A stretch of DNA of 64,000 nt from Pseudonocardia acidicola (GCF_012911935.1 NZ_JAAXLA010000009.1:62001-126000); one strand, 5' to 3'. Counted from the first letter of the stretch, positions 8,323 to 16,518 are shown. Translations and numbers: made by a program. Notes: generated by a model not told the origin, from the letters alone.

Positions 8323-8449
8323 CCCATCCTGACAGGCGCATCCGACGACGCGACCTGGATCCCGGCCACTGCCCACAGCACCGCCTGCAGTGATCCGCGC
8401 CACACCGGGACGCGGAAGAGTCGTCGGACCGTCACTTGTTGAGAGCTAC

Positions 8450-8695
8450 ATGGCTCAGCTGACGATGTACTCGACCACCTGGTGCGGCTACTGCCGGCGC
8501 CTCAAGCTCCAGCTCGACGAGGCCGGCATCCCCTACCGGGAGATCAACATCGAGCGGGACCCGGATGCCGCTCGATTCGTCGAGGGCGTCAACGGCGGAA
8601 ACCAGACCGTGCCGACCGTTCTGTTCCCTGACGAGACCACGGCGACGAACCCGTCGTTCGCCGAGGTGAAGGCGAAGCTCGAAGCCGCCGCCTGA
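8450..8695 (+). CDS. mrx1: Mycoredoxin 1 (glutaredoxin-like, mycothiol-dependent reductase)
   Basis: An 81-residue glutaredoxin-fold protein with the active site WCGYC at residues 11-15, cis-Pro loop TVPTVLF and C-terminal helix AEVKAKLE. Mycoredoxins reduce protein-mycothiol mixed disulfides in the actinobacterial cytoplasm; the CGYC site and position beside uvrD2 match Rv3198A. ATG at 8450 with GAGAG just upstream; the longer in-frame ORF from 8390 adds a non-conserved extension. It ends 3 bp before a long palindrome that separates it from nudC. Confidence 0.93.
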   Translation: MAQLTMYSTTWCGYCRRLKLQLDEAGIPYREINIERDPDAARFVEGVNGGNQTVPTVLFPDETTATNPSFAEVKAKLEAAA

Positions 8696-8697
8696 CC

Positions 8698-8742
8698 CTC
8701 GTGCGCGGCAAATGGTGCCGGGCACCACTTGCCGCGCACGAG
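8698..8742. repeat. 45-bp near-perfect palindrome with CGTGCGCGG arms, bidirectional terminator candidate
   Basis: CTCGTGCGCGGCAA at the left end mirrors TTGCCGCGCACGAG at the right; inside, TGGTGC mirrors GCACCA, with a single mismatch. It exactly fills the gap between convergent mrx1 and nudC. The outer arm CGTGCGCGG is shared with the palindrome at 16471-16512, so it belongs to a dispersed family as well as probably ending transcription both ways. Confidence 0.8.
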
Positions 8743-8748
8743 CAGGCC

Positions 8749-9765
8749 TCAGCCCGCTTCCGCCCAGGCCTCCAGCATGGAGCGGGCGATGGAGACCTTC
8801 CCGGGCAGCAGCACCAGCCGCTCCCCCGGTCCGCCGCGACCGGCCCAGTCGCCGCGCTCCAGCGCCGCGCGCAGCTCGGCACGGCTCACCCAGAAGGCCT
8901 CCGCGATCTCCCCGTCGGCCGGGCGCAGCGGGACCGACGGGTCGGCGATCGCCTCGAAACCCAGCATCAGCGAGCGCGGGAACGGCCAGGCCTGGCTGCC
9001 CAGGTAGTGGATGTCGCGCACCTCGATGCCGACCTCCTCGCCGATCTCGCGCTGCACGCACGCCTCCAGCGACTCGCCGCTCTCGACGAACCCGGCCAGC
9101 ACCGAGTAGCGGCCCTCGGGCCAGACCGGCTGGCGGGCCAACAGCACCTGGTCCGCGCCGTCGTGCACAAGACAGATCACCGCAGGATCGGTCCGCGGGT
9201 ACTCCTCGTGGTCGTGGGCCTCGCAGCGCCGGACCCAGCCCGCGTTGACCGCATGGGTCGGCGACCCGTCCCGGGCGCAGAACCGGGCCGCGTCGTGCCA
9301 GTTCAGCACGGCCACCGCGGTGGTGAACAACCCGGCGCCGAGGGCGTCCAGGGCGGCGCCGGTGGCCCGCAGGTCCGCCCAGTCTGCCGGGTCGTCGCCG
9401 TCGATCAGCGACGGCTTCCCGCGCACCGCCCAGTACGCGACGCCGTCGGCCTCCCCCAGCAGCACGGCCCCCGCGGGGGGCGCGTCGGCCAGGTCGATCG
9501 CCGGCCGGGCCCGCAACCGCACCCCGGAACCGGACGCGGCGTCCCAGCCCGCGGCGTCACCCTCCCGGAAGGCCGCCCCGGGCCGGGTGTCGAAGTCCAC
9601 CGGCGTCCGGCCCTGCTCGTCGACGACCACGAGTTGCGCGGCCGGCCAGCCGGCGCGCAGCCGCGCGGCGTCCGTGCGCAGCGGCTCGTCGCGGAGCACG
9701 GTCGTACGGGACAGGACCGGCGGGGTGACGAGCTCGAACCCTGAGTCGTTGCGAGTGCCGGTCAC
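8749..9765 (-). CDS. nudC: NudC-type NAD(H) pyrophosphatase / RNA deNADding Nudix hydrolase
   Basis: A 338-residue NudC protein. The Nudix box GFVESGESLEACVQREIGEE lies near residue 230 and the NudC hallmark SQAWPFPRSLMLGF follows (canonical SQPWPFP, here P to A). The zinc ribbon is altered: FCARDG keeps one Cys of the first pair and RRCEAHDHEEYPR one of the second, so a four-Cys site cannot form. NudC enzymes split NADH to NMNH and AMP and remove NAD caps from RNA. GTG start at 9765 overlaps the stop of the second M16 gene (GTGA), indicating coupling to the M16 pair. Rv3199c homologue. Confidence 0.93.
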   Translation of the reverse strand: MTGTRNDSGFELVTPPVLSRTTVLRDEPLRTDAARLRAGWPAAQLVVVDEQGRTPVDFDTRPGAAFREGDAAGWDAASGSGVRLRARPAIDLADAPPAGAVLLGEADGVAYWAVRGKPSLIDGDDPADWADLRATGAALDALGAGLFTTAVAVLNWHDAARFCARDGSPTHAVNAGWVRRCEAHDHEEYPRTDPAVICLVHDGADQVLLARQPVWPEGRYSVLAGFVESGESLEACVQREIGEEVGIEVRDIHYLGSQAWPFPRSLMLGFEAIADPSVPLRPADGEIAEAFWVSRAELRAALERGDWAGRGGPGERLVLLPGKVSIARSMLEAWAEAG

Positions 9766-11141
9766 GAGACCCCACCCAGCGCACGCAGCCGGGTGCCGAT
9801 GACCTCGGCGTCCCCGACCACGACCCCGGTGAACCTGCTCGGGGCGAAGAACTCCAGCGCGGCCTCGGCCACCTGGTCGTAGGTCACCGCCTCCAGCCGA
9901 GCCGGCCGCTCGCGCAGCCACTCGATGTCCAGGCCCACCGCGTCCAGCGCGCACAGCGTCGAGGCGAGCCCGCCCTGGCTGTCCAGCGAGATGAGCAGCG
10001 AGCCGATCGCGTACCGGCGCGCGGCGTCGACCTCGTCGGCCGTCGGCGGCACGACGGTCAGCCTGCCCAGCTCGTAGCGGGTCTCCAGCAGCGCCGGGGC
10101 GGTGACGTCGGTGGCGGTGTCGGTCTCCACCCCCAGCACCGCTCCGCCCGGGACGAACTGCACGCCCGAGTTCGCGTGGTAGGTGTAACCCTTGTCCTCG
10201 CGCAGGTTCTCCACCAGCCGCGAGGAGAAGAAGCCGCCGAGCACGAGGTTCGCCAGCTGCAGAGCCCCGTACCGCTCGTCGTCGCGGGGAACAGCCTGCG
10301 CGGAGAGCCGCAGCTGCGACTGGACGGCGCCGGGCCGGTGCACCAGCTCCACGTCCCCGGGCTGCAGCGGGGGCGGCGGGGCGAGTTCACGCACCGGATG
10401 GTCGGCGGTCCAGCCGCTCAGCGCCTGCTCGACCTGGGCGACGGCCTGATCCGGGTCGATGTCGCCGACGATCAGCAGTAACGAGCCGCCGGGCACCAGC
10501 GCCTGGGCGTGCAGCGCGCGCACCTCCTCGGCCTGCACCGCGGCGACGTCCGGTCCGGCGGGCATCTCCAACGCCAGCGGGTGATCGCCGAACCGCTTGC
10601 GCTGCAACGCTTCTCGGGCAATCGTCCGCGGCTGGGAGCGGGCGACCGTGATCCGCTCGACGAGCCGCTCGCGCTCCCGGGCGACCTCCGCGTCGGGGTA
10701 GGTCGCGCCGGTCACCACGTCGGCGAGCACCTCGAGGACCGCGGGCAGCCCGTCGGCCAGCCCGGATCCGCCGACCTGCAGCCGCTCCGGATCGACGGCC
10801 ACGGCAAGGTCGGCACCGACCGCCGCCAGCTCGTCGTCGATGGCGATCCGGTCGCGGCGCCGGGTCCCGGTGAGCAGCGTCGAGGACAGCAGCTCGGCCC
10901 GCGCGGTGTGCACAGGGTCGGCCTTGTCACCCGGCGCGGCGAACGGGACCCGCAGCCGGACCTCGGCCATCGGCACCCCGGGGCGGTGCACGGCGAGCAC
11001 CCTCAGCCCGGAGGGCAGCGTGCTGGACACGACGTCAGGCAGCGGGACGCTGCGCGTCTCACCGAGCGGTGGCAGCAGCCGTGGGCCCGCGGCCGTGCGG
11101 CCGATCTCCTCCGCGCTGCGGTGCTGGACAGTGCGCGTCAT
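9762..11141 (-). CDS. M16 family peptidase-like subunit without zinc motif
   Basis: A 459-residue M16-fold protein. At the place of HxxEH it has VHTARAELLSSTLL, so the zinc ligands are missing and it is probably the non-catalytic half of a heterodimer, as in mitochondrial processing peptidase. The C-terminal M16 half is well kept (FFSSRLVENLREDKGYTYHA, the R/Y substrate-binding motif). Its ATG overlaps the stop of the catalytic M16 gene (ATGA at 11138-11141) and its own stop overlaps nudC, so the three genes form one coupled unit. Cytoplasmic; substrate unknown. Confidence 0.9.
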   Translation of the reverse strand: MTRTVQHRSAEEIGRTAAGPRLLPPLGETRSVPLPDVVSSTLPSGLRVLAVHRPGVPMAEVRLRVPFAAPGDKADPVHTARAELLSSTLLTGTRRRDRIAIDDELAAVGADLAVAVDPERLQVGGSGLADGLPAVLEVLADVVTGATYPDAEVARERERLVERITVARSQPRTIAREALQRKRFGDHPLALEMPAGPDVAAVQAEEVRALHAQALVPGGSLLLIVGDIDPDQAVAQVEQALSGWTADHPVRELAPPPPLQPGDVELVHRPGAVQSQLRLSAQAVPRDDERYGALQLANLVLGGFFSSRLVENLREDKGYTYHANSGVQFVPGGAVLGVETDTATDVTAPALLETRYELGRLTVVPPTADEVDAARRYAIGSLLISLDSQGGLASTLCALDAVGLDIEWLRERPARLEAVTYDQVAEAALEFFAPSRFTGVVVGDAEVIGTRLRALGGVS

Positions 11142-12445
11142 TCCTGCTCTCCCTGCTCCGCGCCGGACTGGTCCCCGGCCGGTTCGACCAGCAACACCGC
11201 GCGGCCCGCGGACCGCAGCGACGCCGCGGCCGCCTGCACCTGCTCCGGGGTGACCGCGGCGAGCCGCTGCGGCAGCTCCAGCGCGAGCTCGGCCCGGCCG
11301 AACAACAGTTCGCGGGTGCCGAGGCCGAGCATCCGGTACATCACCCGGTCGTCCTCGTGGTGCAGCGCCGCCGCCCAGCGGGCCGACTGCCGCGCCAGCT
11401 CGTCGGCGGCCGGGCCCTCCGCGGCCAGCCGGTCGAGCTCCTCGTCGACCGCGACCAGGACCTTGTCCGGGTCGACGGCCGCCGGGTGCACAGCGGTGAT
11501 CGTGAACGTGTCCGGGTCCCGGGCGTCGAGCACGCCCATCAGCCCGCTGCTCGCGGAGACGTCGGTGACCAGCCCGTCGGTGTGCACGAGCCGGCGCTGC
11601 AACCGGGCCGCCTCGCCGTCGGTGAGCACCGAGGCGAGCAGGGCGTGCCCGAGGTAGTCGTCCAGTCGGGTGGACGGGTCCGGGAGCCGGTAGCCGAGGG
11701 CGAGGGCGGGCAGCGGGGCGTGCGCGTCGGGCACCGCCTGCCGGCGCTCCGAGCCGGGGGCCGGCTCGGCGAACGACGGGCGGGCCGGGGTCGGGCGGGC
11801 CGGGATGTCGCCGAAATGCTTCTCGATCAACGCCAGCGTCTCGTCCGGATCGACGTCGCCGAGCACGGTGACCTGGGCGTTCCCCGGCGCGTAGTAGGTG
11901 TCGAAGAACGCGGCGGCGTCGTCCAGGCCGGCCTGCTCCAGCTCGGAGAAGTCGCCGTAGCCGTTGTGCGCGTTGGGGAAGGTGTCGTAGAGGACCGGCG
12001 GCAGCAGGATCCACGGGAACCCGCCGTAGGGCCGGTTCAGCACGTTGAGCCGGATCTCCTCCTTGACCACGTCGACCTGGTTGCGCAGGTTCTCCTCGGT
12101 CAGCCGGGGGGCGCGCAGCCGGTCGGCCTCCAGGAACAGCGCCCGCTCCAGCGCCGCCGCCGGGAGCACCTCGAAGTAGTCGGTGTAGTCCTGGTGCGTG
12201 GAGCCGTTGAACACCCCACCGGACCCCTGGACGTACCGGAAGTGGGCCAACTTCTCCAGACTCTCGCTGCCCTGGAACATCAGATGCTCGAACAGGTGCG
12301 CGAACCCGGTCCGGCCCTGCGGTTCGGAGCGGAAACCGACATCGACATGGACGGCGACGCCGACGACGGGGGTGGAGGGGTCCGGCGCGATCAGCACGCG
12401 CAGCCCGTTCGACAGCGTGGCCCGATGCAATTGGATTGCTGGCAC
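11138..12445 (-). CDS. M16 family zinc metallopeptidase, catalytic subunit
   Basis: A 435-residue M16 peptidase with the inverted zinc motif HLFEH in GFAHLFEHLMFQGSE (near residue 52) and the distal glutamate in ENLRNQVDVVKEEIR. The C-terminal half is the usual non-catalytic M16 repeat. No signal peptide, so cytoplasmic. GTG start at 12443-12445 with only a weak ribosome site; the sequence MPAIQLHRATLSNGLRVL is the standard family start. With the following zinc-less M16 protein it likely forms a heterodimer. A tandem M16 pair at this place is not part of the mycobacterial order I remember. Confidence 0.92.
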   Translation of the reverse strand: MPAIQLHRATLSNGLRVLIAPDPSTPVVGVAVHVDVGFRSEPQGRTGFAHLFEHLMFQGSESLEKLAHFRYVQGSGGVFNGSTHQDYTDYFEVLPAAALERALFLEADRLRAPRLTEENLRNQVDVVKEEIRLNVLNRPYGGFPWILLPPVLYDTFPNAHNGYGDFSELEQAGLDDAAAFFDTYYAPGNAQVTVLGDVDPDETLALIEKHFGDIPARPTPARPSFAEPAPGSERRQAVPDAHAPLPALALGYRLPDPSTRLDDYLGHALLASVLTDGEAARLQRRLVHTDGLVTDVSASSGLMGVLDARDPDTFTITAVHPAAVDPDKVLVAVDEELDRLAAEGPAADELARQSARWAAALHHEDDRVMYRMLGLGTRELLFGRAELALELPQRLAAVTPEQVQAAAASLRSAGRAVLLVEPAGDQSGAEQGEQE

Positions 12446-12446
12446 C

Positions 12447-12686
12447 TCACGACATTAGCCCGGTAACGGCCCCTCGCGCCGGGGCCGCGGCCGAGGCTCG
12501 CGGGATCCGATTCGGCAACATCAAAACCGCCGCCGTCCAGCGCAGCAGCGCGGCCACGACAGGGGCACCGGTCCACAGCGCCGCGACCGACGGCAGCCGC
12601 CCGGCGTACCCGGCAGCGCCCCCCAGGTAGAGCATCCAGGTAATCAGCCGGGCGCCCGCGGCGACGATCCAGTACGCGGCGGGAAT
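12447..12686 (-). CDS. Putative small membrane protein with unclear (possibly ATT) start
   Basis: A frame of about 79 codons directly after proA, rich in hydrophobic residues: RIPAAYWIVAAGARLITWMLYL..., then VAALLRWTAAVLMLPNRIPRAS. Two or three membrane helices are likely and third positions are mostly G/C, so it looks coding. No ATG/GTG/TTG lies near the beginning. GAGGGG (12695-12700) overlapping the proA stop is correctly spaced from an ATT at 12684-12686, a rare start. The first standard start is the ATG at 12635, giving 62 residues but cutting the first helix. It ends 1 bp before the M16 start codon. Confidence 0.4.
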   Translation of the reverse strand: MPAAYWIVAAGARLITWMLYLGGAAGYAGRLPSVAALWTGAPVVAALLRWTAAVLMLPNRIPRASAAAPARGAVTGLMS

Positions 12687-12691
12687 CCGGT

Positions 12692-13966
12692 TTACCCCTC
12701 GGCCGGCGGCAGGACGACGAACTGGCGCAGCGCCAGGTCCACGTAGGTCACCGGGCCGCGCGGACCGGGCGTGTGGTCGACGTTGATGCCGGTCTCGGGC
12801 AGGCCGAGCAGCTTGTAGCCGTCGAGCAGCCGGGTGGTGGCGTTCCAGAACACGCCGGTGCCGGTGTAGGCGTCGATGAACGCGGTGGCGACGTCCTCGT
12901 CGGCGGTGCAGACGGTGGCGGCCAGGCCGCTGGTCTCCCGGCCGGCGGTGACGGCCGCGTCGAGCGGGCCGTCGACCGGGGCGACCGTCACGTGCGCCTC
13001 GGCGCCGGAGTCGAGCGCCCACTCGTGGCCGAGCCGGTGGTTGTGCGGCGGCAGGCTCGGGATGATGCCGCGCTCGGCCAGCGCCTTCTCGGCGACCGGC
13101 CAGAGCCGGTCGTAGGCGGGCCGGTCGATGAGCAGCAGGTTGAGTCGGTTGCAGACGCCGAGCCGGTCGGTGCTGTCATGGATGAGCCGCTGAGCCACCG
13201 CCTCGTCGGCGCTGGAGTCCAGGTAGAGCACCCCGCCGCCGTCGGCGTGCGCGAGCACTCGGGTACCGGCGGCCGCGCCGAGCGCGGAGAGCTTGCGGGT
13301 GACCTCGCCGCTACCGCGGACGACCACCAGCGGGACCAGGTCGGGCAGCCCGACGAGCGCCTCGGCGCCGGCGTGCCCGGGGGTCGGGACGAGCTGCACC
13401 GCGGCGGCGGGGACGCCGTGCTGCTCCAGCGCGGGCGCGATCACGAGCTCGACCAGGGCCTGCGCGCTGCCGAGCGCCGCCGAGCCGGTCCGCAGCACGG
13501 CGGCGCTACGGGCCTTGAGCACCTGGGAGGCGACGTCGACGGTGACGTTCGGGCGGGCCTCGAACACCGCGCCGATCACGCCGACCGGGACTCGGCGTTC
13601 GAACACCCGCTCCCCGCTCGGCAGCGTGCGCACCTCGCGCTGCAGCGGCGGCTCCGGCGTGTCCGCGAGCACCTCGAGCTGGGTGGCCATCTCGGCGAGC
13701 CGCTCGGGCGTGAGCCGCAGCCGGTCGAGCAGGCCCGGCGCCATGCCGTTCGCCTCGGCGGCCTCGACGTCGCGGGCGTTGGCCTCCAGCAGCTGCGGGG
13801 CCCGGTCGCGCAGCAGCCCGGCAGCGGTGCGCAGCGCGGCGTCGACGGCGGGGCCACCGGCCGCGCGGACGCCCGGGGCGGCGGCTGCGGCGCGCCGGGC
13901 GGCGGTGCGGACGGCGTCGAACTCGGGGCTCTGGGCGAACTCGGGGGCGGTGGTGCTGGTGCTCAC
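12692..13966 (-). CDS. proA: Glutamate-5-semialdehyde dehydrogenase (gamma-glutamyl phosphate reductase)
   Basis: A 424-residue ProA, the second step of proline synthesis: NADPH-dependent reduction of gamma-glutamyl phosphate. Visible hallmarks are VGVIGAVFEARPNVTVD near residue 135, the catalytic cysteine in STDRLGVCNRLNLLL near residue 285, and the C-terminal ETGINVDHTPGPRGPVTY. Length fits the family. GTG start at 13964-13966; upstream in-frame sequence is not conserved. proB is not adjacent. Downstream is the small hydrophobic frame and then the M16 genes, so it may head a longer transcript. Confidence 0.95.
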   Translation of the reverse strand: MSTSTTAPEFAQSPEFDAVRTAARRAAAAAPGVRAAGGPAVDAALRTAAGLLRDRAPQLLEANARDVEAAEANGMAPGLLDRLRLTPERLAEMATQLEVLADTPEPPLQREVRTLPSGERVFERRVPVGVIGAVFEARPNVTVDVASQVLKARSAAVLRTGSAALGSAQALVELVIAPALEQHGVPAAAVQLVPTPGHAGAEALVGLPDLVPLVVVRGSGEVTRKLSALGAAAGTRVLAHADGGGVLYLDSSADEAVAQRLIHDSTDRLGVCNRLNLLLIDRPAYDRLWPVAEKALAERGIIPSLPPHNHRLGHEWALDSGAEAHVTVAPVDGPLDAAVTAGRETSGLAATVCTADEDVATAFIDAYTGTGVFWNATTRLLDGYKLLGLPETGINVDHTPGPRGPVTYVDLALRQFVVLPPAEG

Positions 13967-14033
13967 GCCGGTTACGGTACCGACGCCGTACCCCTGCGCT
14001 GCAGGCCGATACGCGGCGTCGTCCGGCGGGTGA

Positions 14034-14723
14034 TCACGACGGATCGGCGGGCACCGCGTACACCACGATGTTGTCGTCATAACTGCGCAAAACCGGGTCG
14101 AACCGGCCGCCGCAGGTGACGAGCACGAGACGCGGCGACGCGGTCTGGGCGAACACCTCGGCGGGCAGCCGCGCCTTGGCGAACTGGTGGCGCGCCTGCA
14201 CCCGGTAGGTGAACGTCCGGCCGTCGGCGCCGCGCAGCGATATCGGCTCGCCGGCGGTCAGGGACGGGAGGACCGCGAGCACGCCGATCCCCGCGACGGC
14301 GGAGTCGACGTGCCCGGCGATCACCACGGTGCCGGTCGGCGCGCCCGCGAGCGCTCCGGGCGCCCACCAGCCGACGGTCTGCGGTGGGTCAGGAGGCTGC
14401 AGGGCGCCGCCGGGGTCCGTGCCGATCGGCACCACCGGTGCCGTGATCCCACGCTCCGGCAGGCTCAGCCCGACGGGCACCGATCCCGGCGGTACGGCCA
14501 CGGAAGCCGGCGGATGCGGCGCCGTCGAGTCTGGCACGGCAGGACCCGCCGCGGCCATGGCCGGACCGGGCCCGGGACCGGCCTGCCCCATGGCGGCCGT
14601 GCCCAGGTCGGTGGCCTCGACCGCGCCGGACCGGCCGGCGGACCACAACACGACGCCGGTGACCAGGCAGGCCGCGCCGCACAACGCGACGAGCACCGCC
14701 GGCCACCGGCGTCGGGAGAGCAT
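14034..14723 (-). CDS. Class F-like sortase (transpeptidase)
   Basis: A 229-residue membrane-anchored sortase. One N-terminal helix (WPAVLVALCGAACLVTGVVLW) is followed by a Pro/Ala-rich linker (about 35-85) and the sortase barrel. The catalytic triad is visible: His in VVIAGHVDSA, Cys in LVLVTCGGRFD, and Arg in DPVLRSYDDNIVVYA. Single-domain actinobacterial sortases with this layout are usually called class F. It attaches secreted proteins to the cell wall. The start lies 2 nt after the stop of the DUF4142 lipoprotein gene, so that protein is the obvious candidate partner. Confidence 0.9.
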   Translation of the reverse strand: MLSRRRWPAVLVALCGAACLVTGVVLWSAGRSGAVEATDLGTAAMGQAGPGPGPAMAAAGPAVPDSTAPHPPASVAVPPGSVPVGLSLPERGITAPVVPIGTDPGGALQPPDPPQTVGWWAPGALAGAPTGTVVIAGHVDSAVAGIGVLAVLPSLTAGEPISLRGADGRTFTYRVQARHQFAKARLPAEVFAQTASPRLVLVTCGGRFDPVLRSYDDNIVVYAVPADPS

Positions 14724-14725
14724 GC

Positions 14726-15469
14726 TCAGGCCGTGCGGCGGCGCAGCCACCATCCGGCGCCGCCGAGAAGCACCACGCCCAGGCCGACCAGCGCGAGCGG
14801 GACGACCGGCGAATCCTGGGCCGCCGCGAGGGCGGCCTGGCCACCGGTTCCGGCGTTCACCGAGCCGGGCGTGGCCGCACCGGCCGACGCCGCGGCCTGC
14901 TGCAGCCGCGCGATGCCCGCCTCCAGCTTGGCCAGCGCGTCGCGGGCCGCCGCCTTCGCCTCCGGCGAGGCGTTCGGGTCGGCGAGCACCGCGTTCGCGG
15001 CGTCGCGGGCCTGCTGCGCCTGGTCGAGCACGGCGCGCAGCCAGGCCTGGTCGAAGGGCTGCCCGGAGCGGGCCTGCAGGCCGGCGAGCACCGACTGCTG
15101 CTCGGCACTCATCTGGTCGCCGAGCGCCACACCCTGCGCCGTCGCCAGCGCGCGGATCTGCTCGTCGAGCGCGCGGCCCTGGGTCGCCACCTCGGGGCCC
15201 AGCGAGCGGACCTGGTCGCCGGCGCCCTGCTGCTCGCCCAGCCCGCCGAACGCGACGAGGGCGAGAGCGCCCTGGTGGGCCTGGCCGAACGCGGCCCGCT
15301 GGGCCTCGCTCGCTTGACCGGCCCCGGGCTGTCCGGGCGCGCCCGCGGACGGCGCTGCCGGGGCCGGGGCAGGGTTGGCCGGCTCGGGCGACGAGCAGGC
15401 AGCCAGGCCGGCGAGGGCCAGCGCGGTGAGCGCCGCTCCAGCGGTGTGCAGGCCGTGTCTGCGGGTCAT
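14726..15469 (-). CDS. DUF4142 lipoprotein with C-terminal sorting-like tail
   Basis: A 247-residue secreted protein. N-terminal lipobox LAGLAAC with the Cys at residue 25, a Pro/Ala linker, a helical DUF4142 domain (about 50-190, ferritin-like bundle), then NAGTG, a spacer, a hydrophobic stretch (VVPLALVGLGVVLLGGAGWW) and the basic end LRRRTA. The C-terminus looks like a cell-wall sorting signal, with NAGTG in place of LPxTG/LAxTG. Having both a lipobox and a C-terminal anchor is unusual. ATG at 15467-15469 with GGAGAG upstream. It is cotranscribed with the sortase 2 bp downstream. Confidence 0.8.
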   Translation of the reverse strand: MTRRHGLHTAGAALTALALAGLAACSSPEPANPAPAPAAPSAGAPGQPGAGQASEAQRAAFGQAHQGALALVAFGGLGEQQGAGDQVRSLGPEVATQGRALDEQIRALATAQGVALGDQMSAEQQSVLAGLQARSGQPFDQAWLRAVLDQAQQARDAANAVLADPNASPEAKAAARDALAKLEAGIARLQQAAASAGAATPGSVNAGTGGQAALAAAQDSPVVPLALVGLGVVLLGGAGWWLRRRTA

Positions 15470-15588
15470 GGTCTCTCTCCTCCGGATGGATCATGGCGGC
15501 GTCGGTGACCCTCCCGCGATTTCCCCATGCCGCGCAGTCCGGATTGTGGAGGTCCGCCCGATCGGGTGGGTGAGCAGCGGCCTGCGGA

Positions 15589-16449
15589 TCAGCCCCGGCG
15601 CGGCGACCGCCGCGGCGCGCTCGGTGGCGGCACGACCGGGCCGATGTCGCCGTCCGGGGCGGTGTCCAGATCGATGACGACGGGCGCGTGGTCGCTCGGC
15701 GCCTTTCCCTTGCGCGCGGCCCGGTCCACCCAGGCGGCGCGCACCCGGGCGGCGGTGTCCTGCCCGGCGAGGACCAGATCGATGCGCATCCCGAGGTCCT
15801 GGTGGAACATGCCGGCCCGATAGTCCCAGTAGCTGAACACACGCTCGCCGGGCCAGCGGTCGCGCACCACGTCGTGCAGGCCTTCGCCGGTGAGCGCGGC
15901 CAGCGCGTCCCGCTCCGCCGGGGTGACGTGGGTGGACCCGGTGAACGCCGCGGGATCGAACACGTCGGCGTCGGTCGGGGCGATGTTCATGTCACCGGCG
16001 ACGATCGCCGAGCCCGCCCCCTCGGCCGCGACCATCGCGCGCAGCGCTTCCAGCCAGCGCAGCTTGTAGCCGTAATGCGGGTCGGTCGGGGTGCGCCCGT
16101 TCGGCACGTAGACCGACGTGACGCGCAGCCCGCCGCAGGTCGCGGTGATCGCGCGGGCCTCCGGGTCGGCGTCGGGGGTCGGGAACCTGGGCTCGTCGGG
16201 CAGGCCGCGGACGATGTCGTCGAGCCCGACCCGGGAGAGCAGCGCGACCCCGTTCCAGCGGCCCTGCCCGTGGTGGGCGACGGCGTACCCGCGCTCGGCC
16301 AGCGGCTCGGTGAAGGTCGCGGCGAAATCGGCGTCGGAGAGCTTGGTCTCCTGCAGGCACACGACATCGGGCGAGCGCTCGTCCAGCCACGGCAGCAGCC
16401 GGGGCAGGCGCGACTTCGCGGAGTTCACGTTCCAGGTGGCGACACGCAC
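15589..16449 (-). CDS. xthA: Exodeoxyribonuclease III (AP endonuclease family)
   Basis: A 286-residue exonuclease III-type enzyme for base excision repair (AP-site incision and 3'-end cleaning). Motifs in order: MRVATWNVNS at the start, the metal-binding CLQETKL near residue 32, SVYVPNG near 112, GDMNIAP near 150, and SDHAPVVIDL near 255 with the catalytic DH pair. The last 25 residues are a non-conserved Pro/Arg tail. GTG start at 16447-16449. Separated from the upstream DUF5666 gene by the palindrome at 16471. Confidence 0.94.
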   Translation of the reverse strand: MRVATWNVNSAKSRLPRLLPWLDERSPDVVCLQETKLSDADFAATFTEPLAERGYAVAHHGQGRWNGVALLSRVGLDDIVRGLPDEPRFPTPDADPEARAITATCGGLRVTSVYVPNGRTPTDPHYGYKLRWLEALRAMVAAEGAGSAIVAGDMNIAPTDADVFDPAAFTGSTHVTPAERDALAALTGEGLHDVVRDRWPGERVFSYWDYRAGMFHQDLGMRIDLVLAGQDTAARVRAAWVDRAARKGKAPSDHAPVVIDLDTAPDGDIGPVVPPPSAPRRSPRRG

Positions 16450-16470
16450 AGCACCCGACGCTAACGCGCC

Positions 16471-16512
16471 CGTGCGCGGAAATAGCCGCCGGAGCGACTA
16501 TTTCCGCGCACG
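16471..16512. repeat. 42-bp palindrome with CGTGCGCGG arms
   Basis: CGTGCGCGGAAATAG (16471-16485) is the exact reverse complement of CTATTTCCGCGCACG (16498-16512); the 12-nt centre also contains CGC/GCG pairing. It lies between the end of the DUF5666 gene and the start of xthA (both minus strand). The outer nine bases of each arm match the palindrome at 8698-8742, pointing to a dispersed intergenic element that may also end transcription. Confidence 0.8.
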
Positions 16513-16518
16513 AGGCCG

